The notes: generated by a model not told the origin, from the sequence alone. A DNA stretch of 64,000 nt from JANPPS01 sp965246835 (GCA_965246835.1 CBDFFQ010000002.1:124001-188000), one strand, 5' to 3'. Positions 1 to 13,475 are shown, counted from the first letter of the stretch. A program made the numbers and translations.

Positions 1-1379
1 GACCGCAGCTGCCGCGGCTTGTCCGCGTCCCGCCGCTGGGCGCGGGTGCCGGGCGCGTTCATCTGGCCCATGGCCTGGAGCAGGATCTCGGCCAGCATGA
101 AGGTGAACACGGCGCTGCGGGAAAACCGTGCCCTGACCGCCGGCTGCCCGCGCCGCTGCCGCAGCACGGCGCCGTCTTCCGACACCAGCGCCATGAACGG
201 GCCGCTCACGGGCGGGTCCGTGGTCACGCCGTCATTGGCGCGGCCGTTGTAGCGCCAGCCCTGCGTCGCGGGCCGGAGGTCCCACAGATAGCGCTTGGGC
301 GAGCTCAGCCCCGTCGTGCCCTCGTTGCCCGCGCGGGCACCCGCGAGCCGCACCGCCTCGGGCCCCACGCGCACCGGGCTCGGCCAGGCGAAGGCGGAGG
401 CGCGGCCGGAGCGGCGGCTCACGGCATCGCGCCCGAAGCTCGCGCGGGAGAACTCCACCCGGCTATCGAACGGCTTCTCATGCCGGCATTCCGGCCGCGA
501 CAGGTCCCGCAACGCCAGCGGGTAGCTGTCGGACAGGTTCATGCCCTGCCCGGGATGCTCCTCGATCAGGATGCCGCAGGTGCGGGCATTGCCGAGATCG
601 AGCACCAGGTCCACCGCCACCGGCAGATACCCGGCATTCGCCGACACCGTGTCCAGCAACTGCACCCGCGGCAGCAAATTGGCCGCACCCAAAAGCCCGA
701 GCATCACCTGGTAGCGCGCAAAATGCTCGCACCCGCGCGACAGGTCTTCCGGCCGCAGCTTCCGGCCGCCGCGGGCCTGGGTCAGCATCTCGACCAGCAT
801 CTCCTTCAGCCAATCGCCGACCCAGGCCTCGTTCAGGAACCAGGCATGCTGCGTGGGCTCCGGCACGAAGACGAATTCCTGCTGGCGGATGCTGTCCTCG
901 GGCGTGGGCGCGACATAGGGCGCGCCCGGCGTCACCGGCAGCAACGCCGTGTCGAAGGCCAGCGTCAACAGATGGGTGCGGCCCGGCGCCGGGGTGGGAT
1001 GCACCACGATCCGCCCGCGCGCCCAGTTGCTCGGGCCCACATCATGCGCCTCCTGCCCGGTGCCGCTGCGCGACAGCAGGCGCAGATACGGCAGCGGCGC
1101 CCAGCGGCCGAGATGCAGGTCGATCGCCTGGCGCGGGCTCACGGCATAGGTCTCGTCCGCCGGCGGCGCGTCCCGCGTGAGCTTTTCCACCAATTGCCCG
1201 GTCTCGGGATCGGCCACGAGCTCATGCAGCTTCACGGGCTGTGCGCCATCTGGATCCGGCGTGCCGCCCAGCCGCTCCTCCCAGAAGGTGCGGGCCTGCC
1301 GGGGCAGGGAATCCATGTCGAGCGGGGTGTCCCAGAACTGGATGCCGCTTTGCGGGACGAGGGTGATCAACGGCGGCAT
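1..1379 (-). CDS. srfB: SrfB family protein (3' end outside window)
   Basis: The ATG at 1379 opens a frame that stays open on the minus strand to the window edge, so about 459 N-terminal residues are seen and the C-terminus is missing. Around residues 250-265 is a hydrophobic strand followed by DLGNART, the phosphate-1-like motif expected of an actin/Hsp70-fold ATPase and typical of the SrfB family, once called a virulence factor in enterics. It follows three SrfA-like genes with only a 10-base gap, so it is probably their operon partner; an SrfC-type gene would be expected beyond the left edge. The biochemical role of SrfB is not established. Family assignment comes from reading the translation, not from a search. 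Confidence 0.75.
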   Translation of the reverse strand, partial: MPPLITLVPQSGIQFWDTPLDMDSLPRQARTFWEERLGGTPDPDGAQPVKLHELVADPETGQLVEKLTRDAPPADETYAVSPRQAIDLHLGRWAPLPYLRLLSRSGTGQEAHDVGPSNWARGRIVVHPTPAPGRTHLLTLAFDTALLPVTPGAPYVAPTPEDSIRQQEFVFVPEPTQHAWFLNEAWVGDWLKEMLVEMLTQARGGRKLRPEDLSRGCEHFARYQVMLGLLGAANLLPRVQLLDTVSANAGYLPVAVDLVLDLGNARTCGILIEEHPGQGMNLSDSYPLALRDLSRPECRHEKPFDSRVEFSRASFGRDAVSRRSGRASAFAWPSPVRVGPEAVRLAGARAGNEGTTGLSSPKRYLWDLRPATQGWRYNGRANDGVTTDPPVSGPFMALVSEDGAVLRQRRGQPAVRARFSRSAVFTFMLAEILLQAMGQMNAPGTRAQRRDADKPRQLR

Positions 1380-1389
1380 GGGTGGTCTT

Positions 1390-2546
1390 TCATCGTCTGA
1401 AGCGGCCGCGGAAGCTGCTGCCGTCCGAGGGTCCACCCAGGTTGCGCCCCACGCAAGCGGCCTCGGTATCGCTCGAGCGGGTGCAGCGCAGCTCGCTCCG
1501 GTTCACCTGCAAAGTGCCGGTGCACGGTCCCGGCATGGTGACCATCAGCGCCGGGGCGTCGAACGACGCCGCCAGAGGTCCGCTGCATTGCCGGCCATTC
1601 ACCAGGCGGGCGGTGTGGTTGCCGCCCCCGTCCTGACCGAAACACAGCTTCCACTCGGCTATTTTTGTGTCTGGCGTGTGGGTGCCGTTGTCGATGAACA
1701 GCTCGGTTTCCAGGTGCCAACAACCCTCGAGCATCGCAAGCTCGCTGCGGTCCCATCGGCCCTGCGGCAGCGCGGCGCGCGGCGGCGGGGGCGCGGGTGG
1801 CGGTGCAGGCGACGCCCGGGGCGGGACGACCGGTGGCGCCGCGGGCAGCGGGCATTGCAACTGCTTGCGCCCAATCTCCTCCGTCAGCGTCGCCAGCAAG
1901 GTGCGCAGCCCGGCGCCCCGCTCCTCCTCCCGCAACTGCGCCCCCAACGCCTCCAGCTGCCCCGGCACGATCGCGCACGCGGTGGGCGCCGGCACCAGCC
2001 AGCGATACGCCATCGGCAGCAGCAAACCGGACGCGAGCGCCAATGCCGCCAGCCCGCCCAGCAGGCCGCCATACAAACCCCAGCGCGGCCGGGGTTGCGC
2101 CCGCCAGGCGATGCCGTCATCCAGCCGCGCCAGCCGCCCCGCAACCCCGGTGCTGGCATGGCCCCACCCCGCCAGCACGGGCCGGCCATCGACGGCGAAC
2201 ACAAAACCCTGGTCCGGGATTTCCCGCAGGGCCGGCCAGGCTGCCGTCACCGCGAGCGCCACGCCGCTTTCCGCGAGCCGGCGGATATCCGACAGGATGG
2301 CGCCAAGCGCCCGGTCCAGCGCCATCCGCCCCGCGGACGGCAGGTCGGCGTAGCGGATGCGGCTCTGCCCCTCGGTGTGCCAGTCGAGGCCCGCCGGGGT
2401 GCGCTCGGGCCGGGCCAGCAGGGCGGCGTGGGCCGGGGAGAGATGGGCCGCGATCTCTTGCGTCAGTGCCGCGTGCCAGGAGACGGCGTCCCGGTCCGCA
2501 GGCAGCAATCGCTGGGCGGCGCCGTCCCGCAACTCGATGAGGCGGA

Positions 2547-2550
<4 letters not shown>
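1390..2550 (-). CDS. SrfA-like membrane protein, paralogue 1 (Cys-rich C-terminal domain)
   Basis: A 386-residue protein in three parts. Residues 1-165 form an N-terminal module with the landmarks LDWHTEG and VLAGWGH. A membrane segment follows at about 178-200 and a short helical, Pro-rich linker at about 210-285. The C-terminal domain (about 290-370) starts LEGCWHLET and carries several cysteines, looking like a small periplasmic lipocalin-like or disulfide-bonded beta domain. The N-terminal module recurs in the two genes upstream, so these are paralogues. Its ATG overlaps the stop of the upstream gene (ATGA), implying coupling, and srfB follows at once. The SrfA label rests on position beside SrfB and overall architecture; the function is unknown. 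Confidence 0.6.
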
Positions 2551-3869
<1,319 letters not shown>

Positions 3870-3884
3870 GCTCTGCCCCGGGCC

Positions 3885-5825
3885 TCAGCGCGTCTCGGCC
3901 GGCGGCGGCTTACCGCCACCGCCACCCGCCGGCGGCACCGCGGGCGTGGCCGGCGCGGGCGTGGGCGGCGCAGGCGGGGTCGGCGTCACCACGGCGGGCG
4001 GATTGGGCGCCGGGGCGGCGGGGGCAGGTGTCGCGGGCACGGGCGTGGCGGGTGCGGGTGGGACCGGCGCCGCGGGGGCCGGCGTTGCCGGTGCGGGCGT
4101 AGCCGGCGTGGCCGGTGCAGGCGTGGCAGGTGCAGGCGTAGCCGGGGCAGGGGCCGGGGCAGGAGCAGGGGTAGGCGTCGCAAGACCCGGCGTGGACGGC
4201 GCGGCGCTCGGCGGACCGCCCGGTGCGCAAGGGCCCGTCGCATCCGCAACCGGCGTCCCGCTCTCCCGGATGAACGCGATCACACCATCTGTCTTCTGGG
4301 CGTAGTTGGCGTGCACCACCTGCTCGCGGTTTGCCGTGATGAACGTGTTGATGCCCAGCACACGCCCGCACGCATCCACCAGGGGCCCGCCGCTGTTCCC
4401 GCCCGACACCGCAGCGCTATGCGGCATGATCTTCATGCCCGAGGGCGCGGACTGGATCGCGTTGATCCGCCCGTCCGTGAGGATCACCTCCGGCACCGCC
4501 GACTGGTCGCCGTTCTTCAGCCGCTCGAACGCCTCGTCCGATTGCAGCAGCAATCCCGGGAACCCGGCCGCGATCACCTGGTCCAGCGGATTGGCAACCA
4601 GGGTAAAAGACAGCGGCTGGATGCCCTGGATCCCCTCCACCTTCAGCAGCGCCACATCCGGGCTGCCGATCTCGGAATTGGGCGTCTGCGCCACCACGCG
4701 AACCCGGGTGGTGCGGCCCAGCTTCTTGCTGGTCACCACGATCGCGTTCTGGTCCGCGCTCTCGATCACGTGGCGGTTGGTGGCGATCAGGTCGGGCGCG
4801 ATGAAGAAGCCGGTGCCGGTCGAGGTGCCGTCCGTGCCCGGCGCGATGATGAGCACCACGGCCTGGGTCAACAACTCCGCCAGCGACCCCTGGAAGGCCT
4901 GCCCGCCCGAGGGAGGCGTCACCGAACCGGGCGGCACTGGCGCGGCGCGGTTGGGGCCGAGCTGCGGCATCTGCGCCGGGTCGGGCACGCAGACGTTGCC
5001 GGCCAGCAGGCGGCGCCGCGCCTCGATCTCCCGCTCCAGCGCCGCGTTCTGCTCGCGCTGCCGGTCCACGGCTTCCCGTGCGGCGCGTTCGTCCAGCAGG
5101 TTCACCGCCGTCGGCCGTTCGGCGATGCGGGCCGCGACCATGCGGGCGCCCGCCCACAGGCCGATGCCCAGGAACAAGCCCGCCACCGCCAGCGCGGCCG
5201 GCGCCAGCGCCCAGTCCCACGCCGAGCGATTGGCCGGCATGGGTGCCAGGCGCGGCGGCGGCGCGGCCAGCAGCGGCGGCGGCGTGGGGGGCGGGGGAGA
5301 TGCCAGGGGCGCAATCGGGATCGGCGCGCGCGATTCGGGCATCGTCAGATATGCCGCCGCCCAGGCCCGGCCGCGCGCCGCCTGCTCCTCCTCGGTGCCG
5401 CCGGCCTGCGCCGACAATCCCCAATCCGTCAGCAACGGTGCGCCGCCCACCGCCAGGATCGACCCGGCCTGCGCCACCGCCAGCGCGCGCCGCAGCAGCG
5501 GGCCCAGCTCGCCATCGTCCATCAACGGCGTGAGGCCGCGCATCGTGTCCCGCAGCCGGCTCTCCGGCCCGGTGCGGCGATCGGGCGGCAGGGCGGAAAG
5601 CGGCTCGGCATCGCCCGGCAGGTCGGCATACCACGACACGCTGCCCGGCTGGTCCGCCGTGCCCCATGTCACGACGGGCTCCGCAAACAGCGCCGCCGCC
5701 GCGACCCCGGCCCGCCGCTGCAGCAGGTCCCGCAGCTGGGCATACGCGCCCAGGACCGGCGCACCGTCCAGCATGATCGGCTGCAGGCCCGCAAGCGGCG
5801 TCTTGCCGATAAACCGTGGAGCCAT
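3885..5825 (-). CDS. SrfA-like membrane protein, paralogue 3 (trypsin-like protease domain)
   Basis: A 646-residue protein, first gene of the minus-strand operon. I chose the ATG at 5825 because the shared N-terminal module begins there. That module (about 10-150) shows VSWYADLPG and PLLTDWG. A membrane segment follows (about 206-232), then a charged coiled-coil-like stretch (about 240-275) and a chymotrypsin-fold protease domain (about 310-520). The triad is visible: His352 in TNRHV, Asp390 in DVALLK and Ser478 in GNSGGPL. HtrA proteases usually have PDZ domains next; here there is a roughly 110-residue Ala/Pro/Thr-rich tail. The protease probably faces the periplasm with the shared module in the cytoplasm. 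The substrate is unknown. Confidence 0.7.
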   Translation of the reverse strand: MAPRFIGKTPLAGLQPIMLDGAPVLGAYAQLRDLLQRRAGVAAAALFAEPVVTWGTADQPGSVSWYADLPGDAEPLSALPPDRRTGPESRLRDTMRGLTPLMDDGELGPLLRRALAVAQAGSILAVGGAPLLTDWGLSAQAGGTEEEQAARGRAWAAAYLTMPESRAPIPIAPLASPPPPTPPPLLAAPPPRLAPMPANRSAWDWALAPAALAVAGLFLGIGLWAGARMVAARIAERPTAVNLLDERAAREAVDRQREQNAALEREIEARRRLLAGNVCVPDPAQMPQLGPNRAAPVPPGSVTPPSGGQAFQGSLAELLTQAVVLIIAPGTDGTSTGTGFFIAPDLIATNRHVIESADQNAIVVTSKKLGRTTRVRVVAQTPNSEIGSPDVALLKVEGIQGIQPLSFTLVANPLDQVIAAGFPGLLLQSDEAFERLKNGDQSAVPEVILTDGRINAIQSAPSGMKIMPHSAAVSGGNSGGPLVDACGRVLGINTFITANREQVVHANYAQKTDGVIAFIRESGTPVADATGPCAPGGPPSAAPSTPGLATPTPAPAPAPAPATPAPATPAPATPATPAPATPAPAAPVPPAPATPVPATPAPAAPAPNPPAVVTPTPPAPPTPAPATPAVPPAGGGGGKPPPAETR

Positions 5826-5976
5826 CGCCGCGTGTCGCCCTGAAGTTTGCAGCGCACTATGACGGCGCGGGGCCTGCCTCCGCAAGGCACGGTCCTTGCG
5901 GGGGAGTGACGAAGTTATGGCTTGCCCAATATTCCCTCGTCTTGCATCGTTACGGAATTCATTGCCGGAGGGAACG

Positions 5977-6387
5977 ATGACAGCCTGTTGGACGGCTCGC
6001 CTGATGGCAGCCGGGATGGTGGCGGCCGGGCTGGCGGCGGCAGATGGGGCGATGGCGCAGAAGAATAGCGGCCCCCTCCTGCCCAACGCGCCCGCCTACT
6101 CGGCCCCCACCTATCCCCCTCCCAGCTATTCGCCCCCCAGCTACCGGCCTGCGCCGCCGCCCTTGCAGGCCGCACCGCGCGCCCCGCAAGGCAATCCGGA
6201 CGTGGAGCGGCAGGCGCAGGCGCTGCCCCTGGACCCGCAAACCCGTGAACTCCGGGACCAGATGCCCGCGGACCCCCGCGGGATCGAGCGCCGGCTCGGC
6301 CTGCGCGAATCCCGCGCGCCCGCCACCGATCTGCGTGGCCGCACCTCCAGCCCCCGGGAGATCGTCGATGCGCTTGCACCCCGTTAG
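5977..6387 (+). CDS. Secreted Pro/Tyr-rich protein
   Basis: A 136-residue protein. The start at 5977 is favoured over upstream ATGs because GGAGGG sits just before it. Residues 1-27 form a signal peptide ending AMA-Q. Next comes a short Pro/Ser/Tyr-rich repeat (SYSPPSYRP-like), then a charged helical half with no recognised domain. It overlaps the OmpA-like gene by 20 bases, so the two are co-expressed. Both diverge from the SrfA-like operon across about 150 bases that must hold both promoters. Function unknown; the pairing suggests an envelope role. Confidence 0.6.
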   Translation: MTACWTARLMAAGMVAAGLAAADGAMAQKNSGPLLPNAPAYSAPTYPPPSYSPPSYRPAPPPLQAAPRAPQGNPDVERQAQALPLDPQTRELRDQMPADPRGIERRLGLRESRAPATDLRGRTSSPREIVDALAPR

Positions 6388-6820
6388 TTTTGCGGCCCTG
6401 GCCCTGATGGCCGGGCTCGCCGCCTGCGCCCCGCAACCGGTCATGGTGACGGATGGCGGCACGATCGTTCCCGCGTTCGAGCGCCGCGTATTCCCGAACA
6501 TCAATTTCGACTTCGACAGCTACCGCATCCGGCCGGACAACTATGCGCAGCTCGACAACGTCGCGATCGCGCTCAACGACCCGGCCCTTGGTGGCGTCCG
6601 CTTGTTCGAGATCAACGGCCACACCGACGTCACCGGCCGGCTCGGCTACAACATCAGCCTGTCGCAGCTCCGGGCGGCCGCCGTGGTCGAATACCTGGTG
6701 CAGCGCGGCGTACCCCGGGAGCGCATGCGGGCGCAGGGCTTCGGCCCGCTCAACCTGATCGACGCCTACAACCCCCGCAGCCCGGCCAACCGGCGGGTGG
6801 AGATCGTGGCGGTTCGCTAA
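6368..6820 (+). CDS. OmpA-family lipoprotein
   Basis: A 150-residue protein with a lipoprotein signal (lipobox LAAC at about 18-21) and an OmpA_C-like peptidoglycan-binding domain covering most of the rest. Recognisable are the FDFDSYRIRPD strand, INGHTDVTG and the final PANRRVEI motif. The Asp and Arg that contact diaminopimelate in OmpA domains lie in those last two motifs. It would anchor in the outer membrane and bind the cell wall. The ATG at 6368 lies inside the preceding gene. It may be an envelope partner of the divergently encoded SrfA-like/SrfB set, by position only. Confidence 0.8.
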   Translation: MRLHPVSFAALALMAGLAACAPQPVMVTDGGTIVPAFERRVFPNINFDFDSYRIRPDNYAQLDNVAIALNDPALGGVRLFEINGHTDVTGRLGYNISLSQLRAAAVVEYLVQRGVPRERMRAQGFGPLNLIDAYNPRSPANRRVEIVAVR

Positions 6821-6825
6821 CGGCC

Positions 6826-6910
6826 GTCATTGCGAGCGACGCGAAGCAATCCAGGGGCAACATGCCCGCTTGTGGCCCCTGGATTGCTTCGCCGAGCGGC
6901 TTGCAATGAC
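6826..6910. repeat. Dispersed palindromic repeat, convergent-gene spacer
   Basis: A long imperfect inverted repeat. The left arm GTCATTGCGAGCG...GCAATCCAGGGGC is mirrored by GCCCCTGGATTGC...GCAATGAC. It fills the gap between two convergent genes and could work as a bidirectional terminator. Its form is typical of dispersed intergenic repeats in proteobacterial genomes. Confidence 0.8.
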
Positions 6911-6915
6911 AGCCG

Positions 6916-8199
6916 CTAACCCACGGCGTGCCCGAACACCGCGCGGAGCGCCAGGAACAGCGCTCCGCCGGCCACGAACCCCACCAGCGTGCCATTCACC
7001 CGCACGAATTGCAGGTCCTTGCCCACCCGAAGTTCGAGCTTTTCGGTGATGGTGTCCGCGTCCCACCCCGCCACCACGCTGCCGATGAACCCGGCCAGCT
7101 GAGCCTGGGCGCTCGGCAGCAGCCCTGCGATCACGCCCTCCGCGGCCGCTTGCAACCGAACCTGCGCCTTCTGATCCTCCGCCAGGAAGGCGCCGAGGTT
7201 GGCGAGCGCGCCGGCCACCACCGCCTGGGTCCGCCCCTCCGGCCGCGCCGCATCGGCCTCGAGCGCCACGCGCATGCGGGACCAGACATCCCACAACCAG
7301 GTCTGCACGGTCTCATGCGCCACCACGCGGCGGACGGCCTGGCCGATCTCGGCGGCGCGCGCCGGGTCGGTCTCCATGCGGACGATCTCGGCGCGGATCC
7401 ACTCGTCGAACGCGGCGCGCACCGTCCCGCCCTCGGGCCCCATGCGCTCCAGCTCATCCCGCAGCACGCCCAGCACGCGCTCCGCCACCTGCGCGCCGAG
7501 CACCCAGCCCACCAGCCTGCCGCCGGATGCCCGCACCTTCTCCTGGATGAAGCCGTGCAGCGCGTCATGCTTGCTGTCGAGCAGCGTGCGCAATTCGCCG
7601 AGCAGGAACCCCAGCGCCTCCTGATGCCGGCCGCCATCCACCAGCGTGCGCAGCGCCCGCGCCACGATCCGCCCGGCACCGGCCCCGCCCACCAGCCGCG
7701 GCACGATGCGGGCCATGGTGCGCCGGGCCCGCCCGTCCTCCACGGTCGCCAACACACGCGGCAGCATTTCCGTGAGCGCGCGGGCGGCGGGCTGCACGGC
7801 GGCGGGGTCGCTGAGGAAGCGGGCGAGAATGGCCGACAGATCGATCCGGCTCAGCACGCGGGACACTTCGGCCGGCGTGAAGACATGCCCGGCCACGAAG
7901 CGGCCCAGCGCGTGGCCTAGCCGTTCTTTCTGCTTCGGGATGATCGCCGTGTGCGGGATCGGCAGGCCGAGCGGATGGCGGAACAGCGCCGTCACCGCGA
8001 ACCAGTCCGCGAGCCCGCCGACCAGCCCGGCCTTCGCACTCGATTGCAGCAGGTCTGCGGCCAAGCCGGGCGGCATCGCGTACGACACGAGCACCAGCGC
8101 CGCCATCAGCACCAACAGCCCCGACGCAAACGCCTTGTGCCGCCGGAGCGCCCGCCGCGCCTCCTCGTCCGCCGCGGTCAGGCCCAGCAGGGGAGCCAT
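6916..8199 (-). CDS. DUF445 family membrane protein
   Basis: A 427-residue protein of the DUF445 family. An N-terminal membrane segment (about 22-45) is followed by the family hallmark GGLADWFAVTALFRHPLGLPIPHT at about 58-82. A long helical middle follows, and a final membrane segment near the C-terminus (GFVAGGALFLALRAVFGH). The ATG at 8199 starts one base after the argJ stop; another start at 8238 would overlap argJ. Co-transcription with argJ is likely. Family members are inner-membrane proteins of unsettled function. Confidence 0.8.
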   Translation of the reverse strand: MAPLLGLTAADEEARRALRRHKAFASGLLVLMAALVLVSYAMPPGLAADLLQSSAKAGLVGGLADWFAVTALFRHPLGLPIPHTAIIPKQKERLGHALGRFVAGHVFTPAEVSRVLSRIDLSAILARFLSDPAAVQPAARALTEMLPRVLATVEDGRARRTMARIVPRLVGGAGAGRIVARALRTLVDGGRHQEALGFLLGELRTLLDSKHDALHGFIQEKVRASGGRLVGWVLGAQVAERVLGVLRDELERMGPEGGTVRAAFDEWIRAEIVRMETDPARAAEIGQAVRRVVAHETVQTWLWDVWSRMRVALEADAARPEGRTQAVVAGALANLGAFLAEDQKAQVRLQAAAEGVIAGLLPSAQAQLAGFIGSVVAGWDADTITEKLELRVGKDLQFVRVNGTLVGFVAGGALFLALRAVFGHAVG

Positions 8200-8200
8200 G

Positions 8201-9427
8201 CTAGCTGCGATACGACCCGTTGATGTCGATGTAGCCATGGGTCAGATCGCAGGTCCACGCCGTGCCACGCCCCTTGCCGAGGCCGAGGTCGACCGTGATG
8301 CCGATTTCGCGCCCCTGCATGTGCGCCACCACCGGCGCCTCGTCATAGCCCGGCACCACCGTGCCCTCCCGCGCCATCCAGGTCCCGCCGATGCCGACGC
8401 TCAGCGTGTCGCGATCCGCGGGCTCCCCGGCCTTGCCGACGGCCATGACGATGCGGCCCCAATTCGCGTCCTCGCCGGCGATCGCGGTCTTCACCAGGGG
8501 GGAGTTCGCAATGGCCAGCGCCACGCGGCGGGCCGATTTGTGCGTCACGGCGCCGGCCACGTCGATGCGGACCAGCTTCTGCGCGCCCTCGCCATCGCGC
8601 ACCACCTGCAAGGCGAGGTCCAGCAACACGGCATCCAGCGCGTCCCGGAAGCGGCGGACGGATTTCTTGTCGTCCTTCCCAACCTTCGCGTGCTCGGCGC
8701 GGCCGGTGGCGAACAGCAGCACGGTGTCGCTGGTTGAGGTGTCGCTGTCCACGGTCGTGCAGTTGAAGCTGCGCTTGACGCCCCGTTCCAGCATGTCCTG
8801 CAGCATGGCGCGCGGCAGCTTCGCGTCCGTGAACACGAAGGCCAGCATGGTCGCCATGTCGGGCGCCACCATGCCGCTGCCCTTGGCGAAACCGGTGATG
8901 GTGACGGGGCTGCCCTCGATATGGACGGTGCGCGTGCTGGCCTTGGGGAAGGTGTCGGTCGTCATGATGCCGCGCGCGGCGGCGTCCCACCCGTCTTCCG
9001 ACAGGGAGGCGTGCAGGGCCGGCAACGCCTCGATCAGGCGGTCCTGCGGCAAGGGTTGGCCGATCACCCCGGTGCTGGCGACGAACACCTCATGGGTGCG
9101 GCAATCCACCAGCTCGGCCGCGGCCTCGGCCGTTTCGCGCACCACCTCTGCGCCGGCCCGGCCCGTGAACACGTTGGCGTTGCCGGCATTGATCACCACG
9201 GCGCGGGCCCTGCCGCCCACCAGCGCCTCCCGGCACCAATCCACGGGGGCGCCCGGGCATTTGTTGCGGGTGAACACCCCGGCGGCAACCGTGCCTTCCG
9301 GCAGCTCGATCATCACAAGGTCGGTCCGCCCCGTGTAGCGGATGCCGGCCGCGGCCGAGCCGAGTTTGACCCCCGGCATGGGCGGCAGCGCCGGCATCGG
9401 CACCGCGAGCGGGGAGGGCGCAGCCAT
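8201..9427 (-). CDS. argJ: Glutamate N-acetyltransferase / N-acetylglutamate synthase
   Basis: A 408-residue ArgJ. It transfers acetyl from N-acetylornithine to glutamate in the cyclic arginine pathway, and some members can also use acetyl-CoA. The self-cleavage site is visible as MATML at residues 191-195, with Thr193 the nucleophile of the beta chain. The preceding KGSGMVAPD and the ASTGVIGQPL oxyanion segment (about 118-126) are also family landmarks. Cytoplasmic. It follows the parvulin gene by two bases, so it sits in a parvulin-argJ-DUF445 operon, an order common in alphaproteobacteria. Confidence 0.95.
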   Translation of the reverse strand: MAAPSPLAVPMPALPPMPGVKLGSAAAGIRYTGRTDLVMIELPEGTVAAGVFTRNKCPGAPVDWCREALVGGRARAVVINAGNANVFTGRAGAEVVRETAEAAAELVDCRTHEVFVASTGVIGQPLPQDRLIEALPALHASLSEDGWDAAARGIMTTDTFPKASTRTVHIEGSPVTITGFAKGSGMVAPDMATMLAFVFTDAKLPRAMLQDMLERGVKRSFNCTTVDSDTSTSDTVLLFATGRAEHAKVGKDDKKSVRRFRDALDAVLLDLALQVVRDGEGAQKLVRIDVAGAVTHKSARRVALAIANSPLVKTAIAGEDANWGRIVMAVGKAGEPADRDTLSVGIGGTWMAREGTVVPGYDEAPVVAHMQGREIGITVDLGLGKGRGTAWTCDLTHGYIDINGSYRS

Positions 9428-9429
9428 CG

Positions 9430-10314
9430 TCAGCGCGCCGGGGCGCCCGGGAGGGGGGTCACGGGCGCCGGGGTGTCATCCATCGGGCTGCCGTCGATCT
9501 TGAACTTCTGCACCGCGAGGCCCTCCTTGGCCGCGGTCAGCACGCGGGTCACGCCTTCCTGGATCAGGGATTGCCGGATCTCGTCCCGCACCTGCTCCAG
9601 TGCGGGCGGCGGCGCGGTGCGGCGCTCCTCCAGCTTGATGACGTGCCAGCCGAAGCGGGTCTTGACCGGTGCCTGGGTGATCTCACCGGGCTTCAAGCCG
9701 AACGCGGCGTCCGCGAATTCCGGCAGCATGTCCGTTTTCTTGAAGAAGCCGAGATCGCCGCCGGATGCGGCACCGGGATCCTTGCTCAACGTCTTGGCCA
9801 GCTCGGCGAAGTCGGCGCCGCCCTTGAGATCGGCGATGATCTTCTTCGCCTGCTCCTCGTCGGGCACCAGGATGTGGCGGGCGCGCACTTCTTCCTCGCC
9901 CTGCTTGCCGGCGATGTCGCGGTCGTAGCGGGCCTTGATCGCCTCATCCGTCAGCGTCGGCGCGATCTCGCGGGTGAGAAGGGCGTTCTGGATCGCAAGG
10001 TCGGTCGCCCGCGTCACCTGGCGCTGCACGGCGGGGTCATTGGCCAGCCCTTGCTTGCGCCCGGCCTGCACGATCACGCGGCGATCGATCAACTGGTCCA
10101 GCAACATGGGATACAGCACCGGGGCCGGCATGCCGCGCAGCTCCTCCGGCAGGCTGGCCGCGGCTTCCTGCAGCTCGCTCGCGTGGATCTCGTCGGCGCC
10201 GACCTTGGCCACCACCGGGTCGGCTGGCGGCGCCGCGGGAGCCGGGGGCGTCTGTGCGGCGCAGAGCGCGGTGGAGGCCAGCAGGAACGCGGCGGCAAAG
10301 CTCAGGCGGCGCAT
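9430..10314 (-). CDS. Parvulin-type peptidyl-prolyl isomerase (PpiC/PrsA-like)
   Basis: A 294-residue exported foldase. I chose the ATG at 10314 because AGGG lies five bases upstream and it begins directly with a signal peptide (MRRLSFAAAFLLASTALCAA). A SurA-N-like helical part (about 45-140) precedes the parvulin domain (about 150-245). That domain shows ARHILVPDEE, SKDPGAASGGDLGFF and the FGWHVIKLEER ending. It helps secreted proteins fold in the periplasm. Upstream in-frame ATGs (10326, 10425) lack a better ribosome site. The divergent neighbour is secA, another export gene. Confidence 0.9.
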   Translation of the reverse strand: MRRLSFAAAFLLASTALCAAQTPPAPAAPPADPVVAKVGADEIHASELQEAAASLPEELRGMPAPVLYPMLLDQLIDRRVIVQAGRKQGLANDPAVQRQVTRATDLAIQNALLTREIAPTLTDEAIKARYDRDIAGKQGEEEVRARHILVPDEEQAKKIIADLKGGADFAELAKTLSKDPGAASGGDLGFFKKTDMLPEFADAAFGLKPGEITQAPVKTRFGWHVIKLEERRTAPPPALEQVRDEIRQSLIQEGVTRVLTAAKEGLAVQKFKIDGSPMDDTPAPVTPLPGAPAR

Positions 10315-10489
10315 GGAAACCCTCATCGAACGGAGCGGGCGGACCATGCCCCAACGCTTCCTATCCGACAAGCAGCGCCCCACATCGTTGACCCGGCTCC
10401 CCTCGGCTCCTATTTGAGGCACCAACTAGACCCGGGGCCTCAAACCCTCCCGCGCGGCCCGCATGGTCGTGCCCTCTGGAAGGCTACCC

Positions 10490-13189
<2,700 letters not shown>

Positions 13190-13242
13190 GACAGCATGCG
13201 TGCTTCGAGGGTCAGTTCGAAAGCCGATCCGATCGAGCGTCA

Positions 13243-13475
13243 CCCGTGACCTAACCCCGTCACCCCGGGCTCGACCCGGGGTCCCGCTGCTCGAAGGCAT
13301 CGCCCGTGACCTAACCCCGTCACCCCGGGCTTGACCCGGGGTCCCGCTGCTTCCTCACGCGAGTGAGAAGCGGAAACAAGGCCATCGTCGCAGGATGGCG
13401 TGAGGAAGACCGATCCGATCCGCTCGTCCTGCGGAGGCGGAAGCGGGATCCCGGGTCAAGCCCGGGATGACGGGA
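13243..13475. repeat. Repeat cluster between secA and pcaB
   Basis: A 49-base unit containing CACCCCGGGCTCGACCCGGGG appears at 13243-13291 and again at 13303-13351 (60-base period). An inverted relative is at about 13438-13475 (GGATCCCGGGTCAAGCCCGG). Each unit is itself a strong CCCGGG hairpin. A further stem pairs CTTCCTCACGC (13350-13360) with GCGTGAGGAAG (13398-13408). The cluster fills the convergent gap and may end transcription from both sides. It also supplies the pcaB stop codon. Confidence 0.85.

Noticed and set aside
13243..13475. Repeat cluster considered as a CRISPR or integration site
   Set aside because: The units are self-complementary, the spacing carries no unique spacers, and no integrase or tRNA gene is present.
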